Origin: Populus alba
Taxonomy: Eukaryota > Streptophyta > Magnoliopsida > Malpighiales > Salicaceae
Length of the DNA stretch: 64,000 nt
Assembly: GCF_005239225.2 (NCBI RefSeq)
Contig: NC_133295.1
Location: forward strand, 8,928,001 to 8,992,000
Direction of reading: 5' to 3'
Below, in pieces: positions 12,001 through 23,643 of the stretch; position 1 is the stretch's first letter; each line of letters starts with the position of its first letter. The translations under genes were made by a program, and so were the position numbers. Under the pieces are notes generated by a model. The model was not told the origin of the DNA. It did not search any database and was given only the letters and a program-made list of their open reading frames with translations.

Positions 12001-13480
12001 GTGTTGGTATTGTACACCAACAGCCGCAGCTAGCACTGCCTCAAGAGAATTTGAATTCACAATAGCATGGCGAATACCTTAATCCAAGCTAGCGTTGATC
12101 CTCCTCTGATTGCTTCTGGTTCAGCCAACATGATATTTTCATAGCCAAAATACCCTGAAAAGCCAATTAGCCACTGCTCCCATCATCAGGAAAAGTGCCT
12201 CCAATTCCAGCATGAGACAATGTGCCAGAATTTCTGCCATCCATATTAACCTTGATTGTGAAACCAATTAGCCATATGTTCCCTTGAATGGCCTCTTTGT
12301 TTATCTCACACCAAATAACGGAACACATCCATAAGCATAACCTTCATTGTTCCCATTGAAATTCTCAATCAAACACAGTTACCATGAATCTAGTATGACC
12401 AAATGGATGAGAATAAATTAGATTGAAGTCGAAACTGAAAATTGTTGCCAAATCATTTTAGCCCATAAACAATCATGTAAAGCATGCACTTTTGTCTCTT
12501 GTTCAACGCCACATCTGCTACAAAAGGAGTAGTCATTCCTAGCTTAAAACGAAGCCCATTAGTTGGAAGTCTGTCATTCAAGCTGCTATAAAAAGAATTT
12601 TTTTTGGGGAATATCAAATTCCCATAAGCTCTTTTGTCTCTTGTTTGACGCCACATCTGCTACACAGAGTAGTCATTCCTAGCTTAAAATGAAGCACATT
12701 AGTTGGAACTTTATCATTCAAGCTGCCACAAAGAATTTTTTTAGGGAATATCGAATCCCCATAAGCTCTTCCAGTGAATATTTGTTTCCATAGGATAAGG
12801 AATTCGGGTAATAAAATCATAGCCAGACTTAGTTGTATAACTACCTGACTTGGTTATCCACCTATCAAACCAAAGTGAGGCTTGCAGGCCATTACCAATT
12901 CTTCAAATGTAACCATCTTTCAGAAAAGAAAACACCTTGAAATAGCCTTCTGTATCGGAGAAGCTCTTTGTGAAAGTCGATGAGACACAAGAGACTCCTC
13001 GGCTAGATATTTCTTGTATAAACGTGAATCTAAGGATTATCTCCCCTTTGAATAACATCCCAACATAGTGTCCCATCATGGCAATCTTATTATCTCTTGT
13101 CATTCTCAGACCCAAACCCCTTCTATATTTTGGCAAAGTAACTGCATCCTAATTTACCAAATGAATACCGTGTCCCTCATCTAAAGATCCCTAAAGAAAA
13201 CCCCTAGCAATTTTATCAACCTCCTTACAGAAATGGGATAGTAACCAGGCAGATTGTATGGTATAAAGATGAATAGTAGAAATGGTAGATTGAACCAGAG
13301 TACCTGCCTGTTTTATTCAACAATTTTCACTCCCAACCAGCAAGTCTAGAGTGAATTTTCTCTAAAATATACTTAAAGAACTCCTTACTACTCTTGATGA
13401 TCAAAAGCACACCTAAATAACTCCCAAGATCAGATGTGAAATAAAAATTCAATCTATCTCAGCTCTTCTTTATGTCTACA
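12000..13480 (-). pseudogene. Decayed L1-type LINE: reverse transcriptase end, zf-RVT and RNase H remnants
   Basis: Read on the minus strand from 13480 down. The first block is an RT thumb-like block (SDLGSYLGVLLI, then RLAGWE, about 13300-13450). A PKYRRGLGLR block follows at about 13100-13136. Next are zf-RVT blocks with SLNDRLPTNGLRFKLGMTT at 12520-12600, and the same block again with slight changes at 12660-12730. Last is an RNase H-like stretch (KVNMDGRN, then HAGIGG, then an AEPEAIRGG block) at about 12070-12260. Many stops and frameshifts show that it is dead. This order is typical of plant non-LTR retrotransposons and of the RT-like pseudogenes derived from them. Confidence 0.85.
12490..12775 (-). 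repeat. Tandem duplication of about 140 bp within the LINE zf-RVT region
   Basis: The words tttgtctcttgtt, cgccacatctgctaca, gtagtcattcctagcttaaa and cattagttgga occur in the same order at about 12490-12638 and again at about 12632-12770. Both copies end in cccataagctctt. Small differences (for example aaaggagtag against cagagtag) show that the duplication is not recent. It duplicates the same zf-RVT protein block. Confidence 0.9.
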
Positions 13481-15960
13481 ACATGCATTAGAAGAAATAG
13501 AAGATCACGTTTTAGTATCATTAACCAGAATCCCAGAACTAACACAGAATTGATCCATAGTCTCCTTAACAACTTAACAAGCTTATAGGTCTGAACTACT
13601 TCATACTCATAGGATCGTACTCTTCAGGAATCAAAACTACTGAAGTTATCTCAAATACATACCAATCAAATAAAACAACATAAACTCCAACCAAGTAATA
13701 GCACTATAATTAGAAGATATGAAATACACATAAAATGAAATAATGTGGAAAATTTATTCACCTGAATGAAAGAGACACATTGATGCCAAAAATTTATAAT
13801 TTTATCTCATATAACACTGACACCGTATTCATTCCCTTCCTAAAATGGCTTCTGGTTTCATATTGGATTCTCCTTTAATTTTTATTTTTTTTAATTGAAG
13901 GAGAAACCATTTTAGAAAGAGGAATGAACAACATGGCAAAGAGAAAATGAGGCAGCCAACAACAGGGGATTAGGGTTTTCACCTACCATATTTATAACCT
14001 ATTATATATGAGAATATTTTCATGAGACTAAAGCAAATAAATAAACATATATACATACATGAAATATGAGATCTTTAAATAATACAACATTTTATTAATT
14101 AAAATCCTAAAATATATCAACATAACTATGTATCTATCTATTTACGCCTATATCATTTACTTTGAATGATCTAGGCTCATTAATAATGGTTGCTTCGTGC
14201 TCATGTTTGAATAGTTTCATTCTCGATCACAATATCATCAAGAGTTAATTTCTTTTCAAAGTTTGTAAGTGTATTGCTGCAAACAATGAACCACAATGTA
14301 TCCTTTGTTTTTTTTGTCAGCTTGACTCTCCCATAACAAAAAAATTAAACTAAAAAGTTGGACTTTAATTTTTCAAACACCTATATGATGGCTGGAAATT
14401 GGTTTCAAGACAACATATCATCGTTTTGTTTTGAAATAAAGAAATGAATGACTTGTCTTCCATCCCAGTACAAAAGAAAAAAAATCAAACCAAGTGCATG
14501 AGCTTAGGTTTCCAAGCCTAGGTGTGCTTAGGCACGTGGATCTAGCTTACTAGACTCATCAATGTGTAGCTTATTTTAATTTTTTAAAAAATAATAATTA
14601 AAATGCTTTTTTAAAATGTGTTTTTAGTTTGCATCATTTTTGTTTTAAATTCCAATTAAAATAAGGCTCTTGTTTTAAAAAATTTTAATCTTTCTCTTAG
14701 ACAAAAAAATAGATTCTAAAAGATAAGGTAATTAAATCTAAGGGTTATAATCTAGATCACAAATTGGGTAAATTAAACCAGTTTGATTCAGGTCTATCTT
14801 GATTGAACTCAAGTCTATCTAATATATCATTATTCCAATATTATCTTTTATAAAAAATGTTAGATTAATATTTTTTTTATTTTTCTTTTTATAAAAACAT
14901 GCTGAGGTTTGGCCTAGTCAACCAAGTTATCGGGGTTATACATAAAGACTCAAGTCCACCAAAAGCATCATCATGTTAATATTTATAATTTTTTTTTTAA
15001 CAAGAAACAAATCTAAAATTTTTTTTAGTCAAACTAGGTTGTGAACGGATCCTGGTTGGATCTACTAAATCGACTAGGTTACATTAGATAAACTTCTACA
15101 TGATTTAATTTAAAATTAAAGCCAAGCAAAGTTGAGGTCCCCGTGGTTGATCCATCAGGCTAGACCGTTTTTAATAATGCTACCAAAGAGTTCCCAAAGT
15201 CAATGCTTAAATAATATATTATTTTTATGTATTTTTTATACATTTTCCTTGACATTGTTAAAATGCTATTGTTTTAATCAAAACTTGTTTTGGTGATGAT
15301 GTTGTCTAAGAAACAAATATTGTGATAAAAAATTGCTAGAAAAATAAAGCATGTTAATAAAATAAAGAGATTTTAATTAGAAAAATACATTTTTTATTCT
15401 TATTTTAAATTGTTCAAGACTTTTTTATTTTTATTTAATGAATAACATTTTTATTTTTTTAGAGGTAAGTGATATTAAGCACGTTAATAAGGTGTAAGGG
15501 TTTTTTAAAAGTGTTTTTTTTTATTTTTTTTTATTTTTGATATTATCACATCAAAATATAAAAATACACTAAAAAAACATATTAATTTGATTTTTTTTCA
15601 AGTAAAAAATACTTTAAAAAATAATTTCAATAATACTCCTTAATAAATGAAATTTAAATTATTATTCTTTTTATATATAAAAATATCATCATATATATTT
15701 AAATAAATAAAAGAACTTTTAATGGCTCTTGCGGAGCAATATCACATGCCGTGATCCATGTGCGTTTAAAATTTTAATTTCACAACCAGAATTATTTTTT
15801 TTTCGCTAGAAAATATGTTGACAATAATTATGTTTATTTTTTTTTTTTGTATAAAAAAATTTGATGGACATGACTCATGAGGCGAAGTGCAGGAATGCCA
15901 ACATTGTGATTCTAAAACGTTTTCATTTATTATTAATTTGTTTTTCCCTATCAATTATAA
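13481..15960. other. Repeat-rich intergenic DNA between the LINE and the methyltransferase gene
   Basis: No intact gene. The segment 13480-14000 may be further LINE-derived sequence. At 14510-14590 there is a block (tccaagcctaggtgtgctta and following) resembling the insert in the methyltransferase intron at about 19860. At 14890-15180 lies mixed GC sequence (gaggtttggcctagtcaacc and following) that looks like an old dispersed repeat. A decayed MITE-like copy lies at about 15504-15640. Confidence 0.45.
15504..15640 (-). mobile_element. MITE-like element, decayed
   Basis: It carries the family words tgatattatcacatcaaaat and caagtaaaaaatactttaa in the order expected for a minus-orientation copy. 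The ends are not well preserved. Confidence 0.45.
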
Positions 15961-16097
15961 ATGAATTATGATAAAAGAAATGGCCGACTTCTTTCCTCAA
16001 ATTTTACCAATTCCAATCCCCAAAAGATAGAAAAAAAAATCGTTTCTAGAAAAACATATTTCACTTCCTTCCCTCGCTTTATCATTTCTATTAATCG

Positions 16098-19000
16098 ATG
16101 GCTGGAATTAGGTCACAACGAGAAGAATCAGCTGATCTTAACCTGACCCCAAACAGAGTTGCTGGTGCCGGCGGCGATCTGGTGTCGGACGACGAGAGGT
16201 CTGTGGCGGCGGACTCTTGGTCAATTAAGAGTGATTATGGAAGTATTCTCGATGAAGATCAGCGCCATGCTGATGCCGCCGAGGCTCTCTCCGCCGCAGG
16301 CAACTGTCGTGCTGCTTCTGATTACAGGTCGATATTTTCGCGTTTTAATTTGTTCAGATTTTTTCCCTTTCTTTTATTGTTTGAAAGTGAAATTAAAAGA
16401 AATTAAGTAATCAAATTAGGAAGTCGTGGAGGTTTTTTCTATTAGTATTGCTGTTGTTGTTTAGAAACCACTTTATTTCGCTTAATCTGTCTGTTTTTTT
16501 TTTAATTATTATTAGCTGAATTAATTATCTTTTGATGCATATGCGATGGAAAGATTATTTAGTGTAACGTAAAATTATGAGGCATTAATTAGAAACCATT
16601 TTATTTGGCTTAATCACTTTTGTTGTTTTGAATTTTGCATGGGATTTGTGGTGTCTTTGCAAATGCAATTGTGCTTTGTACATTGAATCATTGATTGTTC
16701 ATGAACACAGTTCGGACAAGGATGAACTGGACGCTGAAGGCGTGGCTTCCATGCTAGGTCTAAAGAGTTATTGGGATGCTGCTTATGCTGATGAGTTGGC
16801 GAACTTCCATGAACATGGTCATGCCGGTGAAGTTTGGTAAACATTCCTTTAATTTTCTATTTATTAGAAACACCTCTCGCTGTTCAGTTTACATGATCAT
16901 GAAATAGGATATCTGTTGCCTAACCGAATGGAAATATAAGGTTTCCTTGTAGTGGCCGCTTTATTTTGTGGAGAGGAAAATTAGTCCCTCAAAATAGAAA
17001 CTTCTTACCGATGACTTTTCATGGTCTAAAGATCCCATGCATCTACTCTCTCGTGGATACTAGGAATCCATGTCATATAAGAACCTTGCTATTCTCGCTC
17101 AATATCCACACACAGAAATTTCTTTTTTCTTTCAGGGAAATTCATTGTTTTGTACGTCTGTCACTGGAAAAATTATCTGGTTACATGATTCTGGTGCTAG
17201 TGGCCTAAAAGTGGTGAGTCCTCACACAGTGTGAAATAATAATGCTCGAATTGCAACTGCTTGCAGCAATGCCATGTCGTTGAAAACGATTGATTCAGCA
17301 ATGCTCAAATGTCTTTATGTGACCAGTTAGTGGTCTATCATCAAATTTTCTTACAACAAGAAGCACATTCTGATTCTCGAGGATATGTTGGTCCATTAAA
17401 GTGCTTCCCAAACTGGATCTTTTATGAGGTTGGGATGAGGTAAAATTAGTACTTTTTTGCAAAGAGAAAGAAAAGACAATTTATCCTGTGTATCTTTTAT
17501 AGGCGGAGATTTCCTAGTTAGGCTCTCTCTAAATGAAGTCCAGCTGCATGCAAATTTTTTTCTAGGTTAATTCATCATAAGTATGCGAGGGCTATTTGAT
17601 GCACCTTTGAGAATAGTCTCTCTCCAAATCAAGGGTATGATGCTGTAAAAAATGTATAAATACTAAATCTATATAAAACTATGGTTTCCTTGTATTTTTT
17701 ATTTGGATTTTTTCTATAGGAAAAAAGGAGAAAGAAACGTAGGTACGAGCACCAACATGGTGCAATCTATAATCTATACTGAAAGGACATTGCAAAAGTA
17801 TTTTTTTGCAAGACAAAGGTTTAGCGTTTCAATCCAGCAATCAATGACAGAAAGATAGCTACACTCCCTAAAGGCCTCCTATTATAGTTAAATGTATTAA
17901 AGCACTTTCCCCAATATCTGTACAAAAGCATTCCCAAGTCCGCACCTGTCCTTAAGCTAATGCCGAACAGATTACTACCTCTGAGAATGGATGCTGTCAC
18001 AGTTTTCGCCAAGCAGAACGCCAAATTGATCCCAGCGATTCTGTTGCTCTGTTATGGAGATTTAGATTTAGTTTTTGGACATTGTCGATGGCCAACATTC
18101 TCCACAATACTGCTTTCCAAGGAAAATAGGGAAATCATTGGAGGTCAGCTTTCTTTTTAATAGCTTTCAAAAGAAAGCTAGTCTTCCATTGCATAGTTAG
18201 TTTGGTTTCACCTGTTTCTGATTGGATTGAATTATTCATGATGCAGCTACAATAAACTTTTGATTCTTTTTAGATGCCATTCATTACAATATATAACTGT
18301 CAAGGTTAATATTCCAAGGTAGATTTGTGCTAGTATGTACATGCTGAATTTAATTCGGAAAAAAAAAACAAACAGAAGTCGATTTAAAGATGAGTTCTGC
18401 AACATGTGAATGATTAATTATCTCTTTCGCTAATATTGATCTATATGTCTATGCTATTTGGACCTCATTTGATTGCTTTTTTCTTCTTTCTCATTAGGTT
18501 TGGAACTGATGTCGTGGATGTTGTTGCTTCTTGGACGAAAAGCCTATGCTTTGAAATTTCTCATGGTCATAACCCAAGTCATGTTGATGATATCAAGTCT
18601 GAAACTGTTGGAGAGAGTGATAAATATTTGTCCAGCTGGAGTGTACTTGACATCGGGACTGGCAACGGCTTACTCCTTCACGAACTCGCTAAGCAGGGGT
18701 ACGCTTTGAGATTTTGCTAGCTCTGGTATTATATACTAAATTGCCCTAAATAATTTAAAACGGCCATACAAAAACAGTACCTTTTCCTCTTTTGTGTGAA
18801 GACTTGATTCATGCCCTGCGGAGAATAATATAGGATTTGGAAAGTTCTTTTATAATGTAAAATATTCGTAAAGCTATAGCTAACAATGCGTTCATCAGAG
18901 ATGGTTAAGGTGGCTAATGTAAGTGAATCTTGGTATGTGTACATGGATCCACCAGAGAAGAGGAAGTACATGTACAGCCTTCACAAAAATGTATTTTAGT

Positions 19001-22000
19001 GTTCTCGCCTTCTATCATTATATATAACAGTAAAGGGTATGAGTTTTTTTTTTTTACTGTACACACACAACTGTTCATCCTTTCACATTTTAGTGTGGAT
19101 CTTTTATTCATAATTTTTTTTTTCAATTTGGTCCTTAATTTTATTTTTTTTTGTAATTGCATCTTTTTTGGACCAAATTCAAGTGCAATTAAATCAAATT
19201 TATTGACTAAGAACACAATTAAAAGATAAGAGATCAAAATAGAAAAGATGCTACAAATGAGTGTTGACTTAAAGTTCACACAAAAAATTTAATTTAGTCC
19301 TTGTACTTTAAAAATTATATATATTTGGTCGCTTTATTTTTTCAATTCAATTCTGGTATAAAAGTTTATTTTTTTTTATTTTTTAGTTTCTGATTTGGGA
19401 GACGAGAGAGAGAGGTTGTAAGATTTCAACGGTGAAAAGAGAAAGATGTTGTTGGAACTGATTTTGACCACTAAAACAATAGATTTTTGTATTAAATGGT
19501 TCTATTTGATGATGCTAGTTCATATTATATGTTTTTTTTTTAACCCTAAAAGTACTTAAGAAACATATCTGAACTCAAGAATATTTTGTGTTTTGTGTTG
19601 ATTTCGAGTTTTATGATAGTTTTTTGAAGTTATGGATATGTTTATTAAGGTTTTTAAGGTGTATTATAGTTGTTTTGGGTAAAAAAAATAAGTTGAAAAA
19701 CAGGTTTTTGGGCAAAAAAAACTGTAGCCCTAATTTTCAAGTTGCTGTAGTGGTTGTAATTTGGGTAAAAACAAATTAAATTTTGTTTGATTTATTTTTT
19801 TTCAAAGAAATTTGAGGTAGACAGCATGTTATCCATCCAAGCTACAATTAAAAAAACTAAGAGCCCAAGCGTACGGGCCCTTATGAATTGGGCTAGGTGA
19901 GCTAGTGGCGCTTAGCCTTTCTTTTTAAAAAATATATATTTTTTTAAAATTAAAGCTTTTTTATATTTTTTTTAATTATTTTTCTTATTTATATTTAAAT
20001 TAATACCCTTCTCATTTTTATTTTGTTTATATAATCTATTTTAAATGACAATTATTTTTTAGTTATTTCGTACGTATTTAATTTTTGAAGAAGATTTTCT
20101 GATTCATTTATAATTTTTCTTAATCTTTTGTGTAGAAGAATTTTATTTTTAAAAATAAATCATATTTATTTTTAGATAGTATATACAATATATGCAGCCT
20201 TTCATAGTATTTTTTTTCTTTTTATTTTACTGAATCAATTTAATGTGTCTATTTATATTTTTTTTGATTGAATAAAAAATTTATTTTAATAAAAAAATTT
20301 AGCAAGCACAACCAGGTGAATTTTCTGTTTTGCAAGATTAAATATCTTAATTTATATTTATCTATTGATTTTTCAAGTTTTATTTTTAGCTATTGTTTAT
20401 GATTTGTTTTTTAATTTTATCCGCTACCACATCCAATTCTTGATTTATTTAATTATATATAAGCATGAATTTTTTTATTTTAACTTATAATTTTTTTTTA
20501 ACTACAAAAATGCTTAGAAAAAGCTTGTGTATACAATTTTTTAATAAAAAAAAAATATTTAACTCACGAACATCGGTAAAATAATTAGTTTTTACTAGAA
20601 CATGCACGTACACATTTGTGTTCTTGCTAGCACCTTAGACAGTGATTTTATATCTTTTAGAATTTCTCAATTGCTGAAGGCCGCACAGGAAAGTCCATGG
20701 ATCTTTGTGATGTAAGTAAAGTAAATATTTGCTTCTTCTTCTTCTTTCCCTGAAAAGAGGTGTACAGAGAAGGAAAGAAGCAAATTTGAACAAAATGCCT
20801 TTTAATACATTTTTGTTCATAAATATCCAAGTTCATTCTACCTCTTTTCGTGAGTTGTGACACATACAAACTCTTTTCATTAATAGAGCTAAAATTTTGT
20901 TCGCAATTATTATATTCTGTTAGAATAATGAATGGTTCTACTCATGTTTTCCAGGTTTTCTGATTTAACTGGAGTTGATTACAGTGAAGGGGCCATTAAA
21001 CTGGCGCGGAGGCTTGCTGATCGTGATGGGTTTTCAAACATCAACCTTCTGGTGTGTCATAACTTTAATATTATTATGAAATTATAGCTGATTGTGTTTG
21101 TATTCTTGTGAAATTTTGTTTTTTTCATTTCAATTCCGTCATTGTGTTTTTCCTATCGACTTGTTAATGCACTAGGCTTTTACAAGCTTGTGACTGTCTT
21201 CTCCATGAAATTGATCTTCTTTGTTGTCGTTTAGCAGGATGTTGATATGGGATAATTTTATCTTAATAATTAAATGAACTTGAGATTGATAACATGGAAG
21301 TGAGCAATCCATGAACTTGGATACAAGAACTTGAGACTGTATAAAAATTATTTCATGGAAGCCATTTCTCTTCCAAGTATATTACAATTACTCTATTGGG
21401 GTGTCATGATATTATAGAGACCACCCAAAAATCTGAGCAATCCATCTGTAGGCTTCTCTTTTAGGTATATTACACAATTACACTCTTGAGGTGTCATGAC
21501 ATTAAATTGACCAACCAAAAATTAAAGGATATCACAGGAACCCTTTTTCCAACCTAAATGCCCTCACTATTAATTAAGGGGGTGATTTTAAAAATAGGGA
21601 GGGCATTTTGGATACAAATAAGATTCTGTAATATTTTTCAAACTGTTAAATGAACATTTAATATTTGATAACATGGCATTAATCTATTTAACTCTCGTTT
21701 TTATTTCCTTTTTGAATTGTCATGCATCTTACACCTCTTGAGAAAACTGGTCACGACCTTTCAAGCTGGAATTAAGCTACTCCTGAAGTTCTTGGAGAGC
21801 TAGTATCTTAGCTGCATAAATATTTTAATTGTACTTGGTCATGTATATGTATTACCTTCTGTTCAAATATATATATCCTGTCATTTTTTGGTCTTAGGTT
21901 GATGATGTTCTTGAGACAAAGTTAGGCAGACAGTTTCAGCTGGTCCTCGATAAAGGGACTTTAGATGCCATTGGATTGCATCCTGATGGCTCTATCAAAC

Positions 22001-22645
22001 GGTAATCGATAGAAGTACCCTGATTGCAATCAAATTTGTGATTTTAGCTTTGAGATTCCAGTTCACTCGCTTGTTAAATAGTAGAAAATTTCAAACGAAC
22101 CTTTTTTTTTTTCAATTTCAGGATCATGTACTGGGAATCAGTTTCAAAGTTGGTTGCATCTGGTGGAATCCTGGTTAGCGTCCATATTGAAGCTAATTTA
22201 TCCTTGCTTTCTTCTTTGTAGTCAATAAGCGTGCTAGTCAATCGAAAATCCCTAAATTTTGTGCTAAAGGCTCCGGTTGCATTTTGCATTCAAATGCCAA
22301 ATCTTCGTTTTACTACATCATTCTCTCAGACTGTGACGAGGCTGTCATTGGTTTCTAAACCTTCAACGTGCTAAATAATGTGCCCATCGTTTTTCTTACC
22401 GTGGTCCATAATTGCAGGTGATTACATCGTGTAACAATACAAAAGATGAATTGGTGCAAGAAGTGGAAAATTTCAAGCAAAGAAGGAATGATGATATATA
22501 TCAGGAACCAGAGTCCATGAAGAACCAGGAAGCATCCAGGGATTCGTCATTTCAATACCTGGATCATGTGCGAACATATCCGACCTTTATGTTTGGTGGA
22601 TCAGAGGGATCACGTGTTGCCACTGTGGCATTTCTTCGAAACTAA
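16098..22645 (+). CDS. EEF1AKMT2: SAM-dependent protein-lysine methyltransferase, METTL10/EEF1AKMT2 (Efm4) type
   Basis: Seven exons (16098-16327, 16711-16836, 18498-18698, 20955-21051, 21898-22001, 22122-22173, 22418-22645) join with GT-AG introns into 345 codons plus TAA. Residues 1-80 are a low-complexity acidic N-terminal extension. A family block ending SYWDAAYADELANF follows. The seven-beta-strand Rossmann fold begins at the SAM-binding motif I, VLDIGTGNGLLLHEL (168-182). An acidic loop comes after strand 2 (GVDYSEGAI). The family signature DKGTLDAI is at 236-243. The C-terminus carries YPTFMFGG, then SRVATVAFLRN. In yeast and animals such enzymes methylate a lysine of translation elongation factor eEF1A, probably in the cytosol; the plant substrate is inferred. 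Intron 3 (2.26 kb) holds repeat insertions. The ATG at 16098 is followed by an uninterrupted GC-richer exon. Confidence 0.93.
16328..18497 (+). other. Introns 1 and 2 of the methyltransferase gene
   Basis: Intron 1 is 16328-16710 and intron 2 is 16837-18497 (about 1.66 kb). A minus-strand open frame at 17821-18024 has fairly balanced codon content, but it has no recognised homology, no splice partners that I could extend, and no motif. I see no mobile element with clear ends here. Confidence 0.6.
18990..20590. repeat. Repeat-derived sequence inside intron 3 of the methyltransferase gene
   Basis: Intron 3 (18699-20954) is much longer and more AT-rich than its neighbours. It contains tracts typical of decayed retroelements: tttggtccttaattttattt and aatttagtccttgtacttt near 19127 and 19290, and a GC-richer patch at 19858-19920 (gagcccaagcgtacgggccc, then gctagtggcgcttagcc). 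A related patch is seen at 14510. No terminal repeats or target duplications could be fixed by eye. Confidence 0.5.
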
Positions 22646-22706
22646 ACATTAGCTTTCCGTCGTGGGTGGAGGTACTGGTAGGATTTGTCGTGGCTCGAGC
22701 TTTTGA

Positions 22707-22708
<2 letters not shown>

Positions 22709-22745
<37 letters not shown>

Positions 22746-22746
22746 C
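22709..22746. repeat. (GT)n(GA)n microsatellite in the 3'UTR of the methyltransferase gene
   Basis: A run of about seven GT units is followed directly by about ten GA units, starting some 64 bp after the TAA stop at 22643-22645, so probably inside the 3'UTR. Confidence 0.95.
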
Positions 22747-22849
22747 AGAGGAGGAGGAAAAGTAATATTTTTTGAGAAAGGTCGATTCTGAAATGAATTG
22801 TTGAATCCAATGTTTGATCCAGAAATGATGACTATCAATTCAAACTCGT

Positions 22850-23357
22850 GAAGAATGCAGAAATTATGAGATTCAACGAAACCAATACATTTTCATGTTT
22901 CTGTTAGGATGCCCGTTGAATTTTTTTATGTTAGCGATCAGGCAAACTATAAATGCTTCAATATTTCTGGCTTTAAATTGAAAAGGCCCAAAACTCAAGT
23001 GTTTGGTTAAAATATTTTTAAAACGACAAAATGTAAGCTTGAATGGTAAAAAAATGCCATGTGTTTTATTTTGCAACTAGATTGGTAGCCTAGGATATTG
23101 ACACAGGTAGGGTTTTTCTTTTTAATTTTTTAAAAAATATTCCAGTGTAGTGTTGATAGTGTATTTTAAAAAAATTAAAACTCAAGTAAAAATATATATA
23201 AATTCAACTTACTTAAAGATGAAATTAAAAATAAATGTTAATATAAAAAAATAAAAAAAAATTAAATTAACATGTTAAATGCACGATCAAGATCGTGAGA
23301 TCAGGATAACCTCAAGGAAAAAAAAATACAAAGCTTAATTTTCAAATAAAATAAATT

Positions 23358-23393
<36 letters not shown>

Positions 23394-23643
23394 AGATTTT
23401 TTATTTTATTTATTAAATTTATATTTTTTTAGTTTTTTTTATTATTTTAATGGATTAAAATTTAAAATAAAAAAAATTAAAACAAATTATTTTAATATAT
23501 TTTTAAATAAAAAAAACTATTAAAAAACATCTCATATTAAAGTACCAAACAATCATTCAATCTTATTAATAATTATTGAATGTACGAGAAATTCGCAGCA
23601 ATAATAAGATAAATTAAAAAGAAAAAGAAAACACAGTGATATT
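22850..23643. other. Convergent intergenic space between the methyltransferase and GDSL genes
   Basis: No gene. The two genes point at each other across about 1 kb. The region holds an AT-rich stretch, a (TA)n run of about 30 bp at 23361-23391, and a decayed MITE-like copy at about 23429-23560 ending in accaaacaatc. Confidence 0.6.
23361..23391. repeat. (TA)n microsatellite
   Basis: About 15 TA units in a row. No other feature overlaps it. Confidence 0.95.
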
